DNA from: Bin80 sp026708685
GTDB taxonomy: Bacteria; Bacteroidota; Rhodothermia; Rhodothermales; Bin80
Assembly: GCA_965200955.1 (NCBI GenBank)
Contig: OZ241742.1
Coordinates: 2,046,001 to 2,110,000 of the forward strand
Direction of reading: 5' to 3'
Length of the DNA: 64,000 nucleotides
The notes beneath the pieces are model-generated. The model saw only the letters and a list, made by a program, of their open reading frames with translations. It had not been told where the DNA came from and ran no database searches. The number at the start of each line of letters is the position of its first letter. The first letter of the stretch is position 1. The translations under genes and the position numbers were made by a program. Below, piece by piece: positions 37,897 through 47,993 of this stretch.

Positions 37897-40215
37897 ATGA
37901 AATTTGTTGCGTTGCTCCCCATCGGTGTCGTATGTTGCTGTCTCATCCAACCAGCTGAATCTCAGTCCTTAAATGGTTCTATGGACGAGGGAGGCATTGA
38001 ATCCGATTCTCCGCCTTCTGGGGAATTTCGCCCAAACATTCAACCATCGCATACGGTTGCCCAGGCTACGGGGACCATTGATGTTGATGGTAATCTGGAT
38101 GACGATGGATGGGATGGAATCCGACCATTAGGAAATTTTTCAGAGGTTGTTCCGAACGATATGACTCGTCCTCCGGTCCGAATGAAAGCGATGATGACCT
38201 ATGATCAGGATTATTTGTATGCTGCTGTGGTGGTCTATGATGATCCAAAACTGATTCGGGCCAACCTCAGCGATCGTGATGAAATTTGGCAGGATGATTA
38301 TGCTGGAATTGCTCTTGATCCAAATCGTGATGGTCAGGGAATCTATTTTATTGCATCCAACCCATTGGGCATTCAGGGAGATTCATTTCTTACACTCAAT
38401 AATGAGGATGAGGGGTTTGATCTATTCTATCGATCCAGTGGCCAGATTACCGAAGATGGGTATCAGATTGAGTTTGCGATTCCTTTCAAGAGTCTGAGGT
38501 TTCCGAATGTGGATGTCCAGACTTGGGGAGCAACGCTGTGGGTGACCCGACCAAGGGAAAGCAGAAGTCAGTATTCTTGGGCGGCCATCAGTCAGGACAA
38601 CCCCTGCATGAGTTGTCAACTCGGCGAAATCAACGGCATAGATGGTGTAAAATCTGGACGCAATCTTGAAATTCTTCCGTCTCTGACGGGTGGTGGGGTT
38701 GGCTCTCTACGGGATCCAAAGGTTCCATCGTCAGGTTTTGAACAGGAGAGGATGACCGTTGATCCCTCGCTGAATGTCAAGTATGGGATCACCTCTGATT
38801 TAACCGCCGATGTAACGGTGAATCCAGATTTTAGCCAGATTGAAGCGGATGAAGCCCAGATTGATGTTAATTCTACGTTTGCGTTGTCTTTTGATGAACG
38901 AAGGCCATTTTTTCAGGAAGGTTCGGGATTATTTAATACTGAAATTCAAACGGTCTATACACGATCCATCAATGATCCAATTGCTGCGGCCAAGCTGACA
39001 GGACGTTTTGGCTCCGTAGATGTAGCCTATATTGGGGCACGGGATAATCACACCCCGTTGCTCCTTCCGTTTGAAGAACAAAGCCGACTGCTTCAGGGTG
39101 GACGTAGTTTCTCAAATATACTCAGGGTGTTAAGAAATTTTGACAATCATTCATTTATAGGTGCATTGATAACGGACCGAAGACTGGATGAGGGAGGATC
39201 GGGTTCCACAATCAGCATAGATGCCAGTGCGAGGTTTCTGCAGCAGTACAGGATCAGTGGGCAGATGGTCTACAGCCATCATCAGGAACCGATCCATGAA
39301 GAAATGGATGATCAGATAGGAGAACTCTATTTTGACAATCAGAAGTATACCGGATTTCTGGATGGAGAGTCATTCAGTGGGTATGCTACCAGTGTAGAGT
39401 TGGATCGGGATGCCAGATACTGGTCCTTTTCAGCCGGCTATGAGTCCGTCAGCCCTACCTTCCGAGCAGATAACGGATTTGTTCGCCAGAATAACAACCA
39501 GCGAGTTTTTCTCTGGCAGGGAGTAACGATGTATCCCGAAAAGGTCATTCCCTTTGTGGAACGGATCCGGCCCAACCTGGTTCTGGGGAGCAATTGGAAT
39601 TTTGATGGACTGCAAAAGAGTTTTTTCTTTCGTCCATCCATCTATTTTCAGCTGAAGCAGCAGACGAATCTGCAAATCAACTGGTGGTACAGAAATGAGG
39701 ATTTTTCAGGGGTACAGTTTAACGGGATGACTGGGGTGAGTGGGTTTGTTTCCAGCAACTTCAGTCGTACGCTCAATCTTGGTTTGAATATCAGTGTTGG
39801 AGAATCCATTGCGCGATTTTTGGATGAACCAGAAATTGGAAACAGTTTTGAATTGAATGCGTGGGGAACCCTTCGACCAACGAATCGTATGTCGATTCGC
39901 CCTCAATTCTCGTATTCAAAACTTTCGGATCAACAGACCAGCGAAGAATTCTTCAGTGGGTATATTGTTCGTACGAGAGTCAAATATCAGTTTACCCGCC
40001 ACCTGTTTTTACGTACGGTCGTGCAGTACAGCGATTTTTCTAAGAAGTTGGAAATAGATCCACTGTTGACCTACAAGCTCAACGCCTTTACTGCAATGCA
40101 TGTTGGGTCCACACACGATCTAGACCAGTTCACGCGGACGCAGGGTCCAACAAAGTACTTCAGACAGAGTCACAGGCAAATTTTCTTCAAGTTTCAGTAT
40201 TTTTTCCGTAGGTAG
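37897..40215 (+). CDS. DUF5916 outer-membrane protein with CBM9-like N-terminal domain
   Basis: 772 residues. Signal peptide to PAESQS. Residues ~60-240 form a CBM9-like beta-sandwich (IDVDGNLDDDGWDGIRPLGNF, YLYAAVVVYDDPKLI, WQDDYAGIALDP), and the rest is a beta-barrel-like DUF5916 domain (VNPDFSQIEADEAQIDVNST, DERRPFFQEGS), ending with an aromatic/basic tail. Proteins of this family sit in the outer membrane of Bacteroidota and related phyla; the function is unknown, possibly glycan-linked. It stands alone, 59 bp before the first Tat-leader oxidoreductase, and may share its transcript. Confidence 0.85.
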   Translation: MKFVALLPIGVVCCCLIQPAESQSLNGSMDEGGIESDSPPSGEFRPNIQPSHTVAQATGTIDVDGNLDDDGWDGIRPLGNFSEVVPNDMTRPPVRMKAMMTYDQDYLYAAVVVYDDPKLIRANLSDRDEIWQDDYAGIALDPNRDGQGIYFIASNPLGIQGDSFLTLNNEDEGFDLFYRSSGQITEDGYQIEFAIPFKSLRFPNVDVQTWGATLWVTRPRESRSQYSWAAISQDNPCMSCQLGEINGIDGVKSGRNLEILPSLTGGGVGSLRDPKVPSSGFEQERMTVDPSLNVKYGITSDLTADVTVNPDFSQIEADEAQIDVNSTFALSFDERRPFFQEGSGLFNTEIQTVYTRSINDPIAAAKLTGRFGSVDVAYIGARDNHTPLLLPFEEQSRLLQGGRSFSNILRVLRNFDNHSFIGALITDRRLDEGGSGSTISIDASARFLQQYRISGQMVYSHHQEPIHEEMDDQIGELYFDNQKYTGFLDGESFSGYATSVELDRDARYWSFSAGYESVSPTFRADNGFVRQNNNQRVFLWQGVTMYPEKVIPFVERIRPNLVLGSNWNFDGLQKSFFFRPSIYFQLKQQTNLQINWWYRNEDFSGVQFNGMTGVSGFVSSNFSRTLNLGLNISVGESIARFLDEPEIGNSFELNAWGTLRPTNRMSIRPQFSYSKLSDQQTSEEFFSGYIVRTRVKYQFTRHLFLRTVVQYSDFSKKLEIDPLLTYKLNAFTAMHVGSTHDLDQFTRTQGPTKYFRQSHRQIFFKFQYFFRR

Positions 40216-40273
40216 TTGTTTTAAATGGAAATGAGTCGTAAATTAGACGGAGCAAATCATTCATTTACGACTT

Positions 40274-41596
40274 ATGAAACAACTTACCAATCGAAGATCC
40301 TTTCTCAAAACCGCTTCCGCTGGTGTAGCGGGAGCTGCCTTCCTACGATCTGCACACGGATTAGCCTCTCCGACGAATCACTTGAATGTGGCCGTTATGG
40401 GGGTGCACAATCGTGGTGGTGGACTTGCCTCTGCTTTCGCACGTGCCGAAGGTTGTGAAGTCACCCATATCTGTGATGTAGACGACCGAGCAGTTGCCAA
40501 GACGGTCAAAGATGTTGCAGAGATTACTGGTAGTAATCCGCCGATGGGAGTGGTTGACTTTCGCGAAGCACTAGACAACCCTGATGTTGACATTCTTGTG
40601 ATTGCTGGGCCCGATCATTGGCATGCACCGGCTGCGATCATGGCCTTACAGGCTGGAAAACATGTCTATGTAGAAAAGCCAGGTAGCCACAATCCTCGTG
40701 AAGGTGAGATGTTGATTGAGGCACAGCAATACTACAACTTAAAGGTTCAGATGGGCAATCAACAACGCTCCTCTGAAGAATCTTCCCAAGTCATTGAAGC
40801 GATCAGAGAAGGGATTATTGGACGGCCTTATTATGCAAGAGCATGGTACGCTAATAGTCGAGGATCCATTGGTACAGGACAGTCTGCTCCAGTTCCTGAC
40901 TGGCTCAATTATGATCTATGGCAGGGACCAGCTCCCCGGATGCCCTACATGGATAACCGGATTCACTATAACTGGCACTGGTTCTGGCATTGGGGCACTG
41001 GTGAAATCTGCAACAATGGAACGCATGAAATCGATGTGTGCCGTTGGGCTCTTGGAGTAGATTATCCGATGAGAGTTCGCTCCTCTGGTGGACGCTATCA
41101 TTTCAAGGATGACTGGGAGTTCTACGATACTCAGATCGCGTGCTATGACTTTGAAGGGGACAAAACCATCACTTGGGATGGTCGCAGTTGCAATGCCCGT
41201 CTGGTTGAAGGGCGTGGACGTGGAGCCTCCATTCATGGTGAGTATGGAACGGCCATCATTGACCGTAATGGATACGTTGTCTATGATCAGGATAACAATG
41301 AAATCTGGAAGCGCTCTCGAACTTCTGGGGAAGCGACGATGGATATTCGTGGGGGAGGAGGACTGACGGATCGCCATATTGTCAATATGATGCAGGCGAT
41401 TCGTGACGGGGAACCCCTCAACTCTCCCATCAGCGATGGGCAAAAGACGACACTGCTCTGCCATTTAGGAAACATCGCTCAAAAAACCGGGCGTACGCTC
41501 ATGTGTAACCCAGAAAATGGACATATTCTCAATGATGAAGAGGCCATGAAGATGTGGGAACGTGAATACGAGCCTGGATGGGAAATCAAAATCTAA
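40274..41596 (+). CDS. Gfo/Idh/MocA family oxidoreductase with Tat leader (1)
   Basis: 440 residues. The Tat-type leader NRRSFLKTASAGVAGAAFL precedes a Rossmann domain (LNVAVMGVHNRGGGLASAF) with the family EKP motif in HVYVEKPGSHNP and a substrate domain (HYNWHWFWHWGTGEICNNG, HEIDVCRWALG). It would oxidise or reduce a sugar or cyclitol hydroxyl with NAD(P)(H); exported members are common in Bacteroidota and Planctomycetota catabolic loci. The next gene, 12 bp downstream, is a paralogue, so the two form an operon for related steps. The substrate is unknown. Confidence 0.88.
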   Translation: MKQLTNRRSFLKTASAGVAGAAFLRSAHGLASPTNHLNVAVMGVHNRGGGLASAFARAEGCEVTHICDVDDRAVAKTVKDVAEITGSNPPMGVVDFREALDNPDVDILVIAGPDHWHAPAAIMALQAGKHVYVEKPGSHNPREGEMLIEAQQYYNLKVQMGNQQRSSEESSQVIEAIREGIIGRPYYARAWYANSRGSIGTGQSAPVPDWLNYDLWQGPAPRMPYMDNRIHYNWHWFWHWGTGEICNNGTHEIDVCRWALGVDYPMRVRSSGGRYHFKDDWEFYDTQIACYDFEGDKTITWDGRSCNARLVEGRGRGASIHGEYGTAIIDRNGYVVYDQDNNEIWKRSRTSGEATMDIRGGGGLTDRHIVNMMQAIRDGEPLNSPISDGQKTTLLCHLGNIAQKTGRTLMCNPENGHILNDEEAMKMWEREYEPGWEIKI

Positions 41597-41608
41597 TACC
41601 ATAAAAAA

Positions 41609-42937
41609 ATGAATCGACGTGATTTTATTCGTACCAGTGGAACCGCTGCAGCAGGGGGATTTCTTGCAAGAACTCCGATGGCCAATCGGCAGCCCATTAA
41701 AATTGCACTAGTGGGTACTGGTGTGCGTGGTCAGGGGATGTGGGGACATGATTTGGTTGAGCAGTATCCAGATGAAGTTGAATTTGTAGGGCTCTGTGAT
41801 ATCAACCCCGGAAGGTTGGAGCATGTGAAAACCAATATCATTGGCGTGGACTGTCCTACCTATACCGATTTTGACAAGATGATGATGGAGACTCAACCTG
41901 ATATGGTCATTGTGACCACCGTGGACTCTACCCACCATCAGTACATCATCCGAGCCATGGAGCTTGGCAGTGATGTGGTGACAGAGAAACCCATGACGAC
42001 CGATGCCGAAAAGTGTCAGGCAATTTTGGATGCACAGGCAATTACGCGTAAGAATGTGACGGTGACATTTAACTACCGCTATTCTCCGCATCGACTTGCC
42101 ATGAAGGAGATGCTGATGAACAACCGTATTGGTACGGTGACATCCGTTGATTTCAGTTGGTATCTTGACATCTATCACGGGGCTGATTATTTTCGGCGCT
42201 GGCATGGGAAGGAGCGTTTTGGTGGCTCCCTGTTCGTTCACAAATCAACCCATCATTTTGATCTGCTCAATTGGTGGCTGGATTCAGAACCTGAGGAGGT
42301 GTACGCCAATGGTGCACTTGAGTATTATGGTCATAACAACGAATTCCGTCATACGAATTGCCGCGGTTGTCCACACAAGGACAAATGCCAGCATTATTGG
42401 GATATCACCGAGAATGAGTTCTACATGAATCTTTATGTGGCTCACGAACATCATGATGGGTATCTGCGGGATGGTTGTGTCTGGAGTGATGAAATCGATA
42501 TCTACGATAAGATGAGTGCCCAGATCAAGTATGCCAATGGCGTGCATGTAAGTTATTCGTGTACGACCTACTCTCCTTACGAGGGGTATCGGATTGCGTT
42601 CAATGGAACCAAGGGAAGGCTTGAAGCCTGGATCAAGGAACGCCAGCCTTGGGAGTACCAGCCGTATGATGAAATTCGGGTCACCGATAATTTTGGAGAA
42701 ACGGAGTTGATCCAGATCCCGCACGGTGGTGGAGGACATGCTGGTGGCGATATAAGGTTAAAAAACCATGTTTTTAGGGGCGAAGATACCCCCGATCCCT
42801 ATCGTCAGGCTGCTGGTGCGCGAGATGGTGCAATGTCTATTCTGATCGGAGTAGCCGCCAGAGAAAGCGTCAAGACGGGGGAACCCATCCGAATTGAGTC
42901 CCTGACATCCCTCAAACCTAGAGCGGTGCGCCCTTAA
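41609..42937 (+). CDS. Gfo/Idh/MocA family oxidoreductase with Tat leader and Cys cluster (2)
   Basis: 442 residues. The leader MNRRDFIRTSGTAAAGGFLA has the twin arginine. The Rossmann domain (IALVGTGVRGQGMWGHD) and EKP motif (VTEKPMTTDAEKC) are typical. An insertion holds CRGCPHKDKC near residue 255, a C-x2-C-x5-C arrangement that could bind zinc and is uncommon in the family. The substrate domain has GGSLFVHKSTHHFDLLNWW. It is 12 bp after its paralogue and likely acts on the same carbohydrate pathway in the periplasm. Confidence 0.88.
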   Translation: MNRRDFIRTSGTAAAGGFLARTPMANRQPIKIALVGTGVRGQGMWGHDLVEQYPDEVEFVGLCDINPGRLEHVKTNIIGVDCPTYTDFDKMMMETQPDMVIVTTVDSTHHQYIIRAMELGSDVVTEKPMTTDAEKCQAILDAQAITRKNVTVTFNYRYSPHRLAMKEMLMNNRIGTVTSVDFSWYLDIYHGADYFRRWHGKERFGGSLFVHKSTHHFDLLNWWLDSEPEEVYANGALEYYGHNNEFRHTNCRGCPHKDKCQHYWDITENEFYMNLYVAHEHHDGYLRDGCVWSDEIDIYDKMSAQIKYANGVHVSYSCTTYSPYEGYRIAFNGTKGRLEAWIKERQPWEYQPYDEIRVTDNFGETELIQIPHGGGGHAGGDIRLKNHVFRGEDTPDPYRQAAGARDGAMSILIGVAARESVKTGEPIRIESLTSLKPRAVRP

Positions 42938-42962
42938 GTCATCATCAGCTGAATACGTTCAT

Positions 42963-43379
42963 ATGCGTACCTTACATTTTTCAATCATTGTTCTTCTCGT
43001 AGTCGTGACCGCAAGATGTGCGTCCACTGGCGAAATGGCCTCAGATGAGCCCACCAGCCCAGTTTCTGGAATGTGGGATTATTCTATCGACGCTCCACAG
43101 GGGTTATTTACCGGTAATCTTGAGATGATTCCACAAGAGGACGGGCTTGCTGTTCATATCCTCCAAGAAGGTCAGCAGGCGGATGATGCACTAATGGCAG
43201 ATTCTGTAGCATTTGATGAAGAGACTCAGATGCTTACGTTTTCCTTTGAAAACCCAGAATATGGGATGATGAATGTAACGCTGACACTGGATGATCAGGG
43301 AGTATTGAATGGAGTACTGCATGCTGTTCAGTATACGGTTGATGCCCCTATGGTTGTCACTCGATCAGAGCAGCAGTAG
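42963..43379 (+). CDS. Small putative lipoprotein
   Basis: 138 residues. Leader MRTLHFSIIVLLVVVTARC has a lipobox-like end with Cys at 19. The rest is acidic and beta-rich (SGMWDYSIDAPQGLFTGNLE), with the look of a small lipocalin-like or DUF-type binding domain. It lies 25 bp after the second oxidoreductase and 6 bp before the next ORF, so it probably belongs to the same operon. The family was not recognised. Confidence 0.7.
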   Translation: MRTLHFSIIVLLVVVTARCASTGEMASDEPTSPVSGMWDYSIDAPQGLFTGNLEMIPQEDGLAVHILQEGQQADDALMADSVAFDEETQMLTFSFENPEYGMMNVTLTLDDQGVLNGVLHAVQYTVDAPMVVTRSEQQ

Positions 43380-43385
43380 TCATTG

Positions 43386-43664
43386 ATGTATCATCTTGTT
43401 GGCAAGCAAGTTCGTGTGCATCTGTACTCGAAGGATGCCGTGGCCGTTGGTACGATTGAAGGGCGGGTAGCCGATGTAGCCGCCAAGGTGGAGGTTGCAC
43501 CCGGTATCAAAAAAGATCTTGCTCTTGTGGTAGACATTCAGGTTCCCAGTGAAGATTCTGAACCTTATGTGAACAGTGGTGGGATTGAAAATGAGGGCTG
43601 GTTTGCCGTGCAGGATATTCAGGTATTGGATGAGGATCTTCCAGCGGGTTGGTTCAGTAATTAG
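43386..43664 (+). CDS. Hypothetical protein (92 aa)
   Basis: Start at ATG 43386; a TTG lies one codon upstream. It begins MYHLVGKQVRVHLYSKDAVA, with a short beta-rich body and an acidic end (DIQVLDEDLPAGWFSN). The early part (V..HLYSKDAVAVGTIEGRV) is reminiscent of small SH3- or Sm-like barrels, but the match is not strong. It is 6 bp after the lipoprotein gene, at the end of the oxidoreductase operon. Confidence 0.6.
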   Translation: MYHLVGKQVRVHLYSKDAVAVGTIEGRVADVAAKVEVAPGIKKDLALVVDIQVPSEDSEPYVNSGGIENEGWFAVQDIQVLDEDLPAGWFSN

Positions 43665-43933
43665 GGGGAGTGTCGGTGGGATCGTTTCGGGTGATTTGAG
43701 GTGTCAAAGTATCATTTCGTTCAAGATGCACATTGGGTTTTCCATGAATGATTGAATCTATTTTGTGGGTGGATTGGGAGGAGTTAAAGCGGAAGATGTT
43801 CTTGAATACAATTGCTTTTTAGGTCAAGGGCAGAGGGTTTACTGTCTATTGGTTCAGCCATCATGATCAGAAAGGATGTCTTCTATAATCAGGCCTTTCA
43901 TGAATCATTGGAGTGCGTACATTACGTGTCATT

Positions 43934-44326
43934 TCAATCACTGGATTTCTTGAATAGTGACGTGAAAGAACCTAAACGCTTACCTAAACCAAGAAATATC
44001 AAATGAATGAGTGGAATCCATAGTGAAAAGCTCATCATAACCCTTCCCCAAGCTCTATATATCGCTATTTCATGACTGGAAAGGATATAGGCAAGTAAGA
44101 AGAGGAAAATTACCAATAGTCCAATGGGCAATGTGAGGATTTTATTGGAGACTCGTTTCGTGACTGGAACATACATATAGATCATAATAGACAAAGCTGC
44201 CGTCACAATGATACCCCATCACAGGGAGATCCCACCGTAGTCTCCATCATAGCTTCTCAAATAGCTTGATAAACCAACCAAGGGGCAGATGAATGAAAAA
44301 ACAATCCTGATGAGGTGTTTCGACAT
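43934..44326 (-). pseudogene. Small membrane protein interrupted by an in-frame TGA
   Basis: From ATG 44326 the frame gives MSKHLIRIVFSFICPLVGL and SYDGDYGGISL, then a TGA at 44219-44221, then continues in the same frame as WGIIVTAALSIMIYMYVPV through three further hydrophobic segments to 43934. Ignoring the TGA, it is a 130-residue protein with four TM helices. The likeliest reading is a nonsense mutation, for example CGA (Arg) to TGA. A start inside the second part is possible but would drop the first helix. The family was not recognised. Confidence 0.5.
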
Positions 44327-44572
44327 GATAGATCAGGCTTTTGTGCGGTACAGTCTGATATAGATCACAGTCTGATGGTTAGATCTACCCAAACTCAATG
44401 ATGCCAGTAGATCCTTGTTCAGACCAAAAAAATATCTATCGCACTGGACCAATAGAATGTACATCACCAACCTGTTAGAATGGTAAAGTGATTCCATACA
44501 AGGATGCCACATTGAATTGTTCATCACTGGAAGGAACTTTTACTGTGAATTGCAGCCATATTCTGAAGTTCA

Positions 44573-45709
44573 CTATACTTGATGGAGTGCCTGCTTAAAG
44601 TCTTTGATCAAATCATTCGCATCCTCAATTCCAACGGAAATCCGAATCAGATGGTCACTTATTTCGGCAGCCTTCAAGTCTTCAGGAGAGAGTCCAGAGT
44701 GCGAGCTGATGACGGGTCTGGTTATCAGTGATTCAACTCCTCCAAGACTCGGTGCAAAGACCGGGAGGTGCAGATGATGGATCAGTTTGTTAGCAGCCGG
44801 AAGACCTCCATGAAGCTCAAAACTCAACATCCCACTGAAGCCCTCAAACCATTGAGCGGCCCGCTCATGTTGAGGATGGGATCGGAGGCCAGGATAGTGA
44901 ATCTTGTTTACTTTGTTATGGGATTCAAGAAATTCAGATAGCATTTGGGCTGTAGCATTATGCTGTCTCATACGAAGGGCCAGCGTTTGGAGACCACGGT
45001 GCAGTAAAAAACAGGCGTTTGGATCAAGTGATCCACCTAATTGGGCTAGATTTTTTCCAGCTTTCTGAACCCACTCCTTTTTTCCAATGATCGCCCCAGC
45101 TACAACATCAGAGTGTCCATTCAGGTATTTTGTGGCACTATGAAGAGAAAAATCAAAGCCAGCGGCGGCAGCTTTATAGTTATACGGGGAAGCAAATGTG
45201 TTATCAATGAAGGATGTGAGGTTGTTGGCTTGTGCAAACTCGACAATGTTCTCTAGGTCACATACCCTGACCAGTGGATTGGTGATGGATTCAACATACA
45301 CAGCCGACGTATTGGTTCTGAGCAAAGAGTTCCATGTATCTGGGGCATCTGCATCAAAGAATGAAACACTCACATTGAGATCAGCCAAAAGGGATCGGAT
45401 GAACTTATGTGTTCCACCGTAGAGACTGTTCTGAGCCAACAGATGGTCACCTGGTTTGACCGCAGAAAGGATGGAAGCCGTAATGGCAGCCATTCCACTG
45501 CCAGTCACGAGGGCATCTTCGGCCTCTTCCAGCACGGTAAGCTTATGATTGAGAATGGTCTGGTTAGGAGTGTTGTTATAGCGGACATACCGAAGTGGAT
45601 CGTCATCATGTTCAAACATGGCGGTTTGGAAAATCGGCATTCGGATGGCACCCTCAATCCGTTGGTCTTCTCCAGCGTGTATGAGTTGTGTGTCAATAGC
45701 AAGTTTCAT
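44573..45709 (-). CDS. Trans-sulfuration PLP enzyme (cystathionine gamma-synthase/lyase type)
   Basis: 378 residues, the normal length for the Cys/Met-metabolism PLP family. PLP-binding motifs: GSGMAAI (phosphate site), IDNTFASPYNYKAAAAG, and the Schiff-base Lys K194 in HSATKYLNGHSDV. The C-terminal LGGVESLITRPVISSH is also typical. It would make or cleave cystathionine (O-acylhomoserine + Cys, or the reverse); synthase, lyase and sulfhydrylase cannot be separated by eye. It stands alone, divergent from the Sel1 gene. No SAM-type riboswitch was seen upstream. Confidence 0.88.
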   Translation of the reverse strand: MKLAIDTQLIHAGEDQRIEGAIRMPIFQTAMFEHDDDPLRYVRYNNTPNQTILNHKLTVLEEAEDALVTGSGMAAITASILSAVKPGDHLLAQNSLYGGTHKFIRSLLADLNVSVSFFDADAPDTWNSLLRTNTSAVYVESITNPLVRVCDLENIVEFAQANNLTSFIDNTFASPYNYKAAAAGFDFSLHSATKYLNGHSDVVAGAIIGKKEWVQKAGKNLAQLGGSLDPNACFLLHRGLQTLALRMRQHNATAQMLSEFLESHNKVNKIHYPGLRSHPQHERAAQWFEGFSGMLSFELHGGLPAANKLIHHLHLPVFAPSLGGVESLITRPVISSHSGLSPEDLKAAEISDHLIRISVGIEDANDLIKDFKQALHQV

Positions 45710-45891
45710 GTCGTTTTTAGAATGAGTGATGATAATGATAGACCGCTTGACTTGAACAAGTGGATAAATTTTGGGTTCTACACATTGAACATGGTTGTGC
45801 TACATTGTAACTTGTAGATCAATGACCTCAGGTACAACTCAAGATCCGAAAGTCAACCTGTTCAGATCATCTCATCATCCATTGTCATTTT

Positions 45892-47832
45892 ATGTTTGGT
45901 ACATTTTTACCCATTGTATTTGCAAAGTTGCCAGATGTAGCTCAGTTGCGTATCGCAGCTGAGCGCGGAGATGTCCAAGCACAATTTATGCTTGGAGCCA
46001 TGTACAGTTCTGGCCAGGGTGTGCAGGAAAACCAGAAAACTGCAATCCATTGGTTTCGAGAAGCTGCATCACAAGGATGCGTGAAATCTCAAGCAAATCT
46101 TGGCGTGATGTACACGGACGGTACAGGCACCCCCGTGGAGTATCAAGAAGCCCTTAAATGGTTCAGAATGGCCGCTCAGCAAGGTAACGAAATCGCTCAG
46201 TTTAATCTTGGAATGTTTTATATACAGGGTTTGGCTGTCCAAAGTGATCCTGAAGAAGCGATACATTTTTTCCGTAGTGCTGCTGAGCAAGGTCATTGCT
46301 CTGCACAAGAAATGTTAGGTGCATGCTATTTTCATGGTAATGGTATTGAGCTAAATTTTAGGAAGGGATTTTACTGGTTCAAGAAAGCTGCCGAACAGGG
46401 ATCCCCACATGCTCAGTATCAACTCGCTGTATGTTATGGTAGTGGAAGAGGTGTAGAGCTCAATGAGCGACATGCGTTCAAATGGGTGAAGAAGTCTGCT
46501 GAGCAAGGATGGCCCGAAGCGCAATATCAACTTTCCTATTGTTATGCAACAGGAACTGGTGTGACCATGAATGAACGCAAGGCTTATAAATACTGTGTTT
46601 TGGCAGCAGAACAGGGACATGTGGAAGCAAAGTATGAGGTAGCGATGATGTACCTTACTGGTACAGCCGCGAAACTCAATGTAAAAGAAGGCATGAGATT
46701 AATCAGGGAGGCGGCGGATGAGGGATCTGCACCTGCCCAGTATAATCTTGGATTGTTGTATCAAGATGGTGTCAATACACCCCAGAGTGACGAGCAAGCA
46801 TTCAAGTGGTTCACACGATCATCTGAACAAGGATATGCACCGGCACAATATAATCTCGGGTATTCTTACGCATATGGTGAAATAGGAGCTCCGAAAGATG
46901 AAGCCAAAGGTGCCAAATGGTATAGAATGGCGGCGGAACAGGGGCATGAAGATGCTCAGATGAATCTTGCCGAATGTTACTCCAATGGAAGAGGTGTAGA
47001 AATCGACCATGAAGAGGCCGCTCAATGGTATCGTGCAGCCGCGGAACAGGGGCATGCCCATGCCCAATTTCACTTAGGATATTCTTATCTCGTGGGTTTG
47101 GGAGTTGAACATGATTATGATGAAGCCGAGCAATGGATTCGAGAAGCGGCCGATCAAGGTGATCCCCAAGCGGAGCAATTACTTGAACAATTTGATTTGA
47201 ATGATGAAGCAAAGGAACGTCACAACGCTCAAAAAATAAGTGAATTAAAGCATAAAGCTGAGGCGGGTAATTTAGAAATTCAAGCTGCTTTAGGAGGAAT
47301 GTATGAACTCGGCATTTACGCAGAAAAGGATATCAACGAAGCCTTACGGTGGTATCACATGGCTGCAGAACAAGGACACTCTGAGGCTCAATGTCGACTT
47401 GGGTTACTCTACAGAGTGGGGGATGATGTAGAGCAGAATAATACCGAAGCGTTTAAGTGGTTGTATAAGGCAGCCAATGAGGGTGATGATTACGCCGCTC
47501 AATGTGAAATAGGAGAAATGTATTATTTTGGTGAAGGCGTTGAAGTGAACCTTGATGAAGCCTTCCAATGGTTTGAACGCTCCGCACATCATGGAGATGA
47601 AGATGCTCAATTCAACCTTGGATTAATGTATGATGATGGAAAAGGTGTCCAACGAGATCGCATTGCAGGTTATGCATGGATTTACCTTGCAGCACAACAA
47701 GGCAATGAGTCAGCTCAAGCATGCTTGGAAAAGGAAATGAATGTACAATTGACCGCTAAACAAATTAAAAAGGCAATGAAGTTTTATGAAGGAATCAAAC
47801 ATCACATTCTGCCAGATAAAGAAGATAAGTGA
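45892..47832 (+). CDS. Sel1-like repeat protein, ~15 repeats
   Basis: 646 residues with no convincing signal peptide. It consists almost entirely of 36-residue Sel1-like repeats (pattern A..G...AQ..LG..Y..G.GV......A..W...AA.QG) from ~20 to 620; one near 440-470 is degenerate and serves as a linker between arrays of 11 and 4. Such alpha-solenoids serve as protein-binding scaffolds, in some bacteria in signalling or host contact. It is divergent from the PLP-enzyme gene, and the partner is unknown. Confidence 0.88.
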   Translation: MFGTFLPIVFAKLPDVAQLRIAAERGDVQAQFMLGAMYSSGQGVQENQKTAIHWFREAASQGCVKSQANLGVMYTDGTGTPVEYQEALKWFRMAAQQGNEIAQFNLGMFYIQGLAVQSDPEEAIHFFRSAAEQGHCSAQEMLGACYFHGNGIELNFRKGFYWFKKAAEQGSPHAQYQLAVCYGSGRGVELNERHAFKWVKKSAEQGWPEAQYQLSYCYATGTGVTMNERKAYKYCVLAAEQGHVEAKYEVAMMYLTGTAAKLNVKEGMRLIREAADEGSAPAQYNLGLLYQDGVNTPQSDEQAFKWFTRSSEQGYAPAQYNLGYSYAYGEIGAPKDEAKGAKWYRMAAEQGHEDAQMNLAECYSNGRGVEIDHEEAAQWYRAAAEQGHAHAQFHLGYSYLVGLGVEHDYDEAEQWIREAADQGDPQAEQLLEQFDLNDEAKERHNAQKISELKHKAEAGNLEIQAALGGMYELGIYAEKDINEALRWYHMAAEQGHSEAQCRLGLLYRVGDDVEQNNTEAFKWLYKAANEGDDYAAQCEIGEMYYFGEGVEVNLDEAFQWFERSAHHGDEDAQFNLGLMYDDGKGVQRDRIAGYAWIYLAAQQGNESAQACLEKEMNVQLTAKQIKKAMKFYEGIKHHILPDKEDK

Positions 47833-47993
47833 CTTTCAGATGATCACCCACATAAGTCAACCATTAATCGTTGACACTGGGCTCAAAGAGATCTTCAAAC
47901 CAACATTGCAAATTGTTGTATATTAACCATTCAGTCTGGGCATGAATCCTCATTGAAGACAATATCGCTTTTTTCATTCAATCCCCTCATCAC

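Noticed and set aside
44326..45892. SAM-type riboswitch before the cystathionine gamma-synthase-type gene
   Set aside because: The ~180 bp upstream show no SAM-I core pattern or terminator hairpin.
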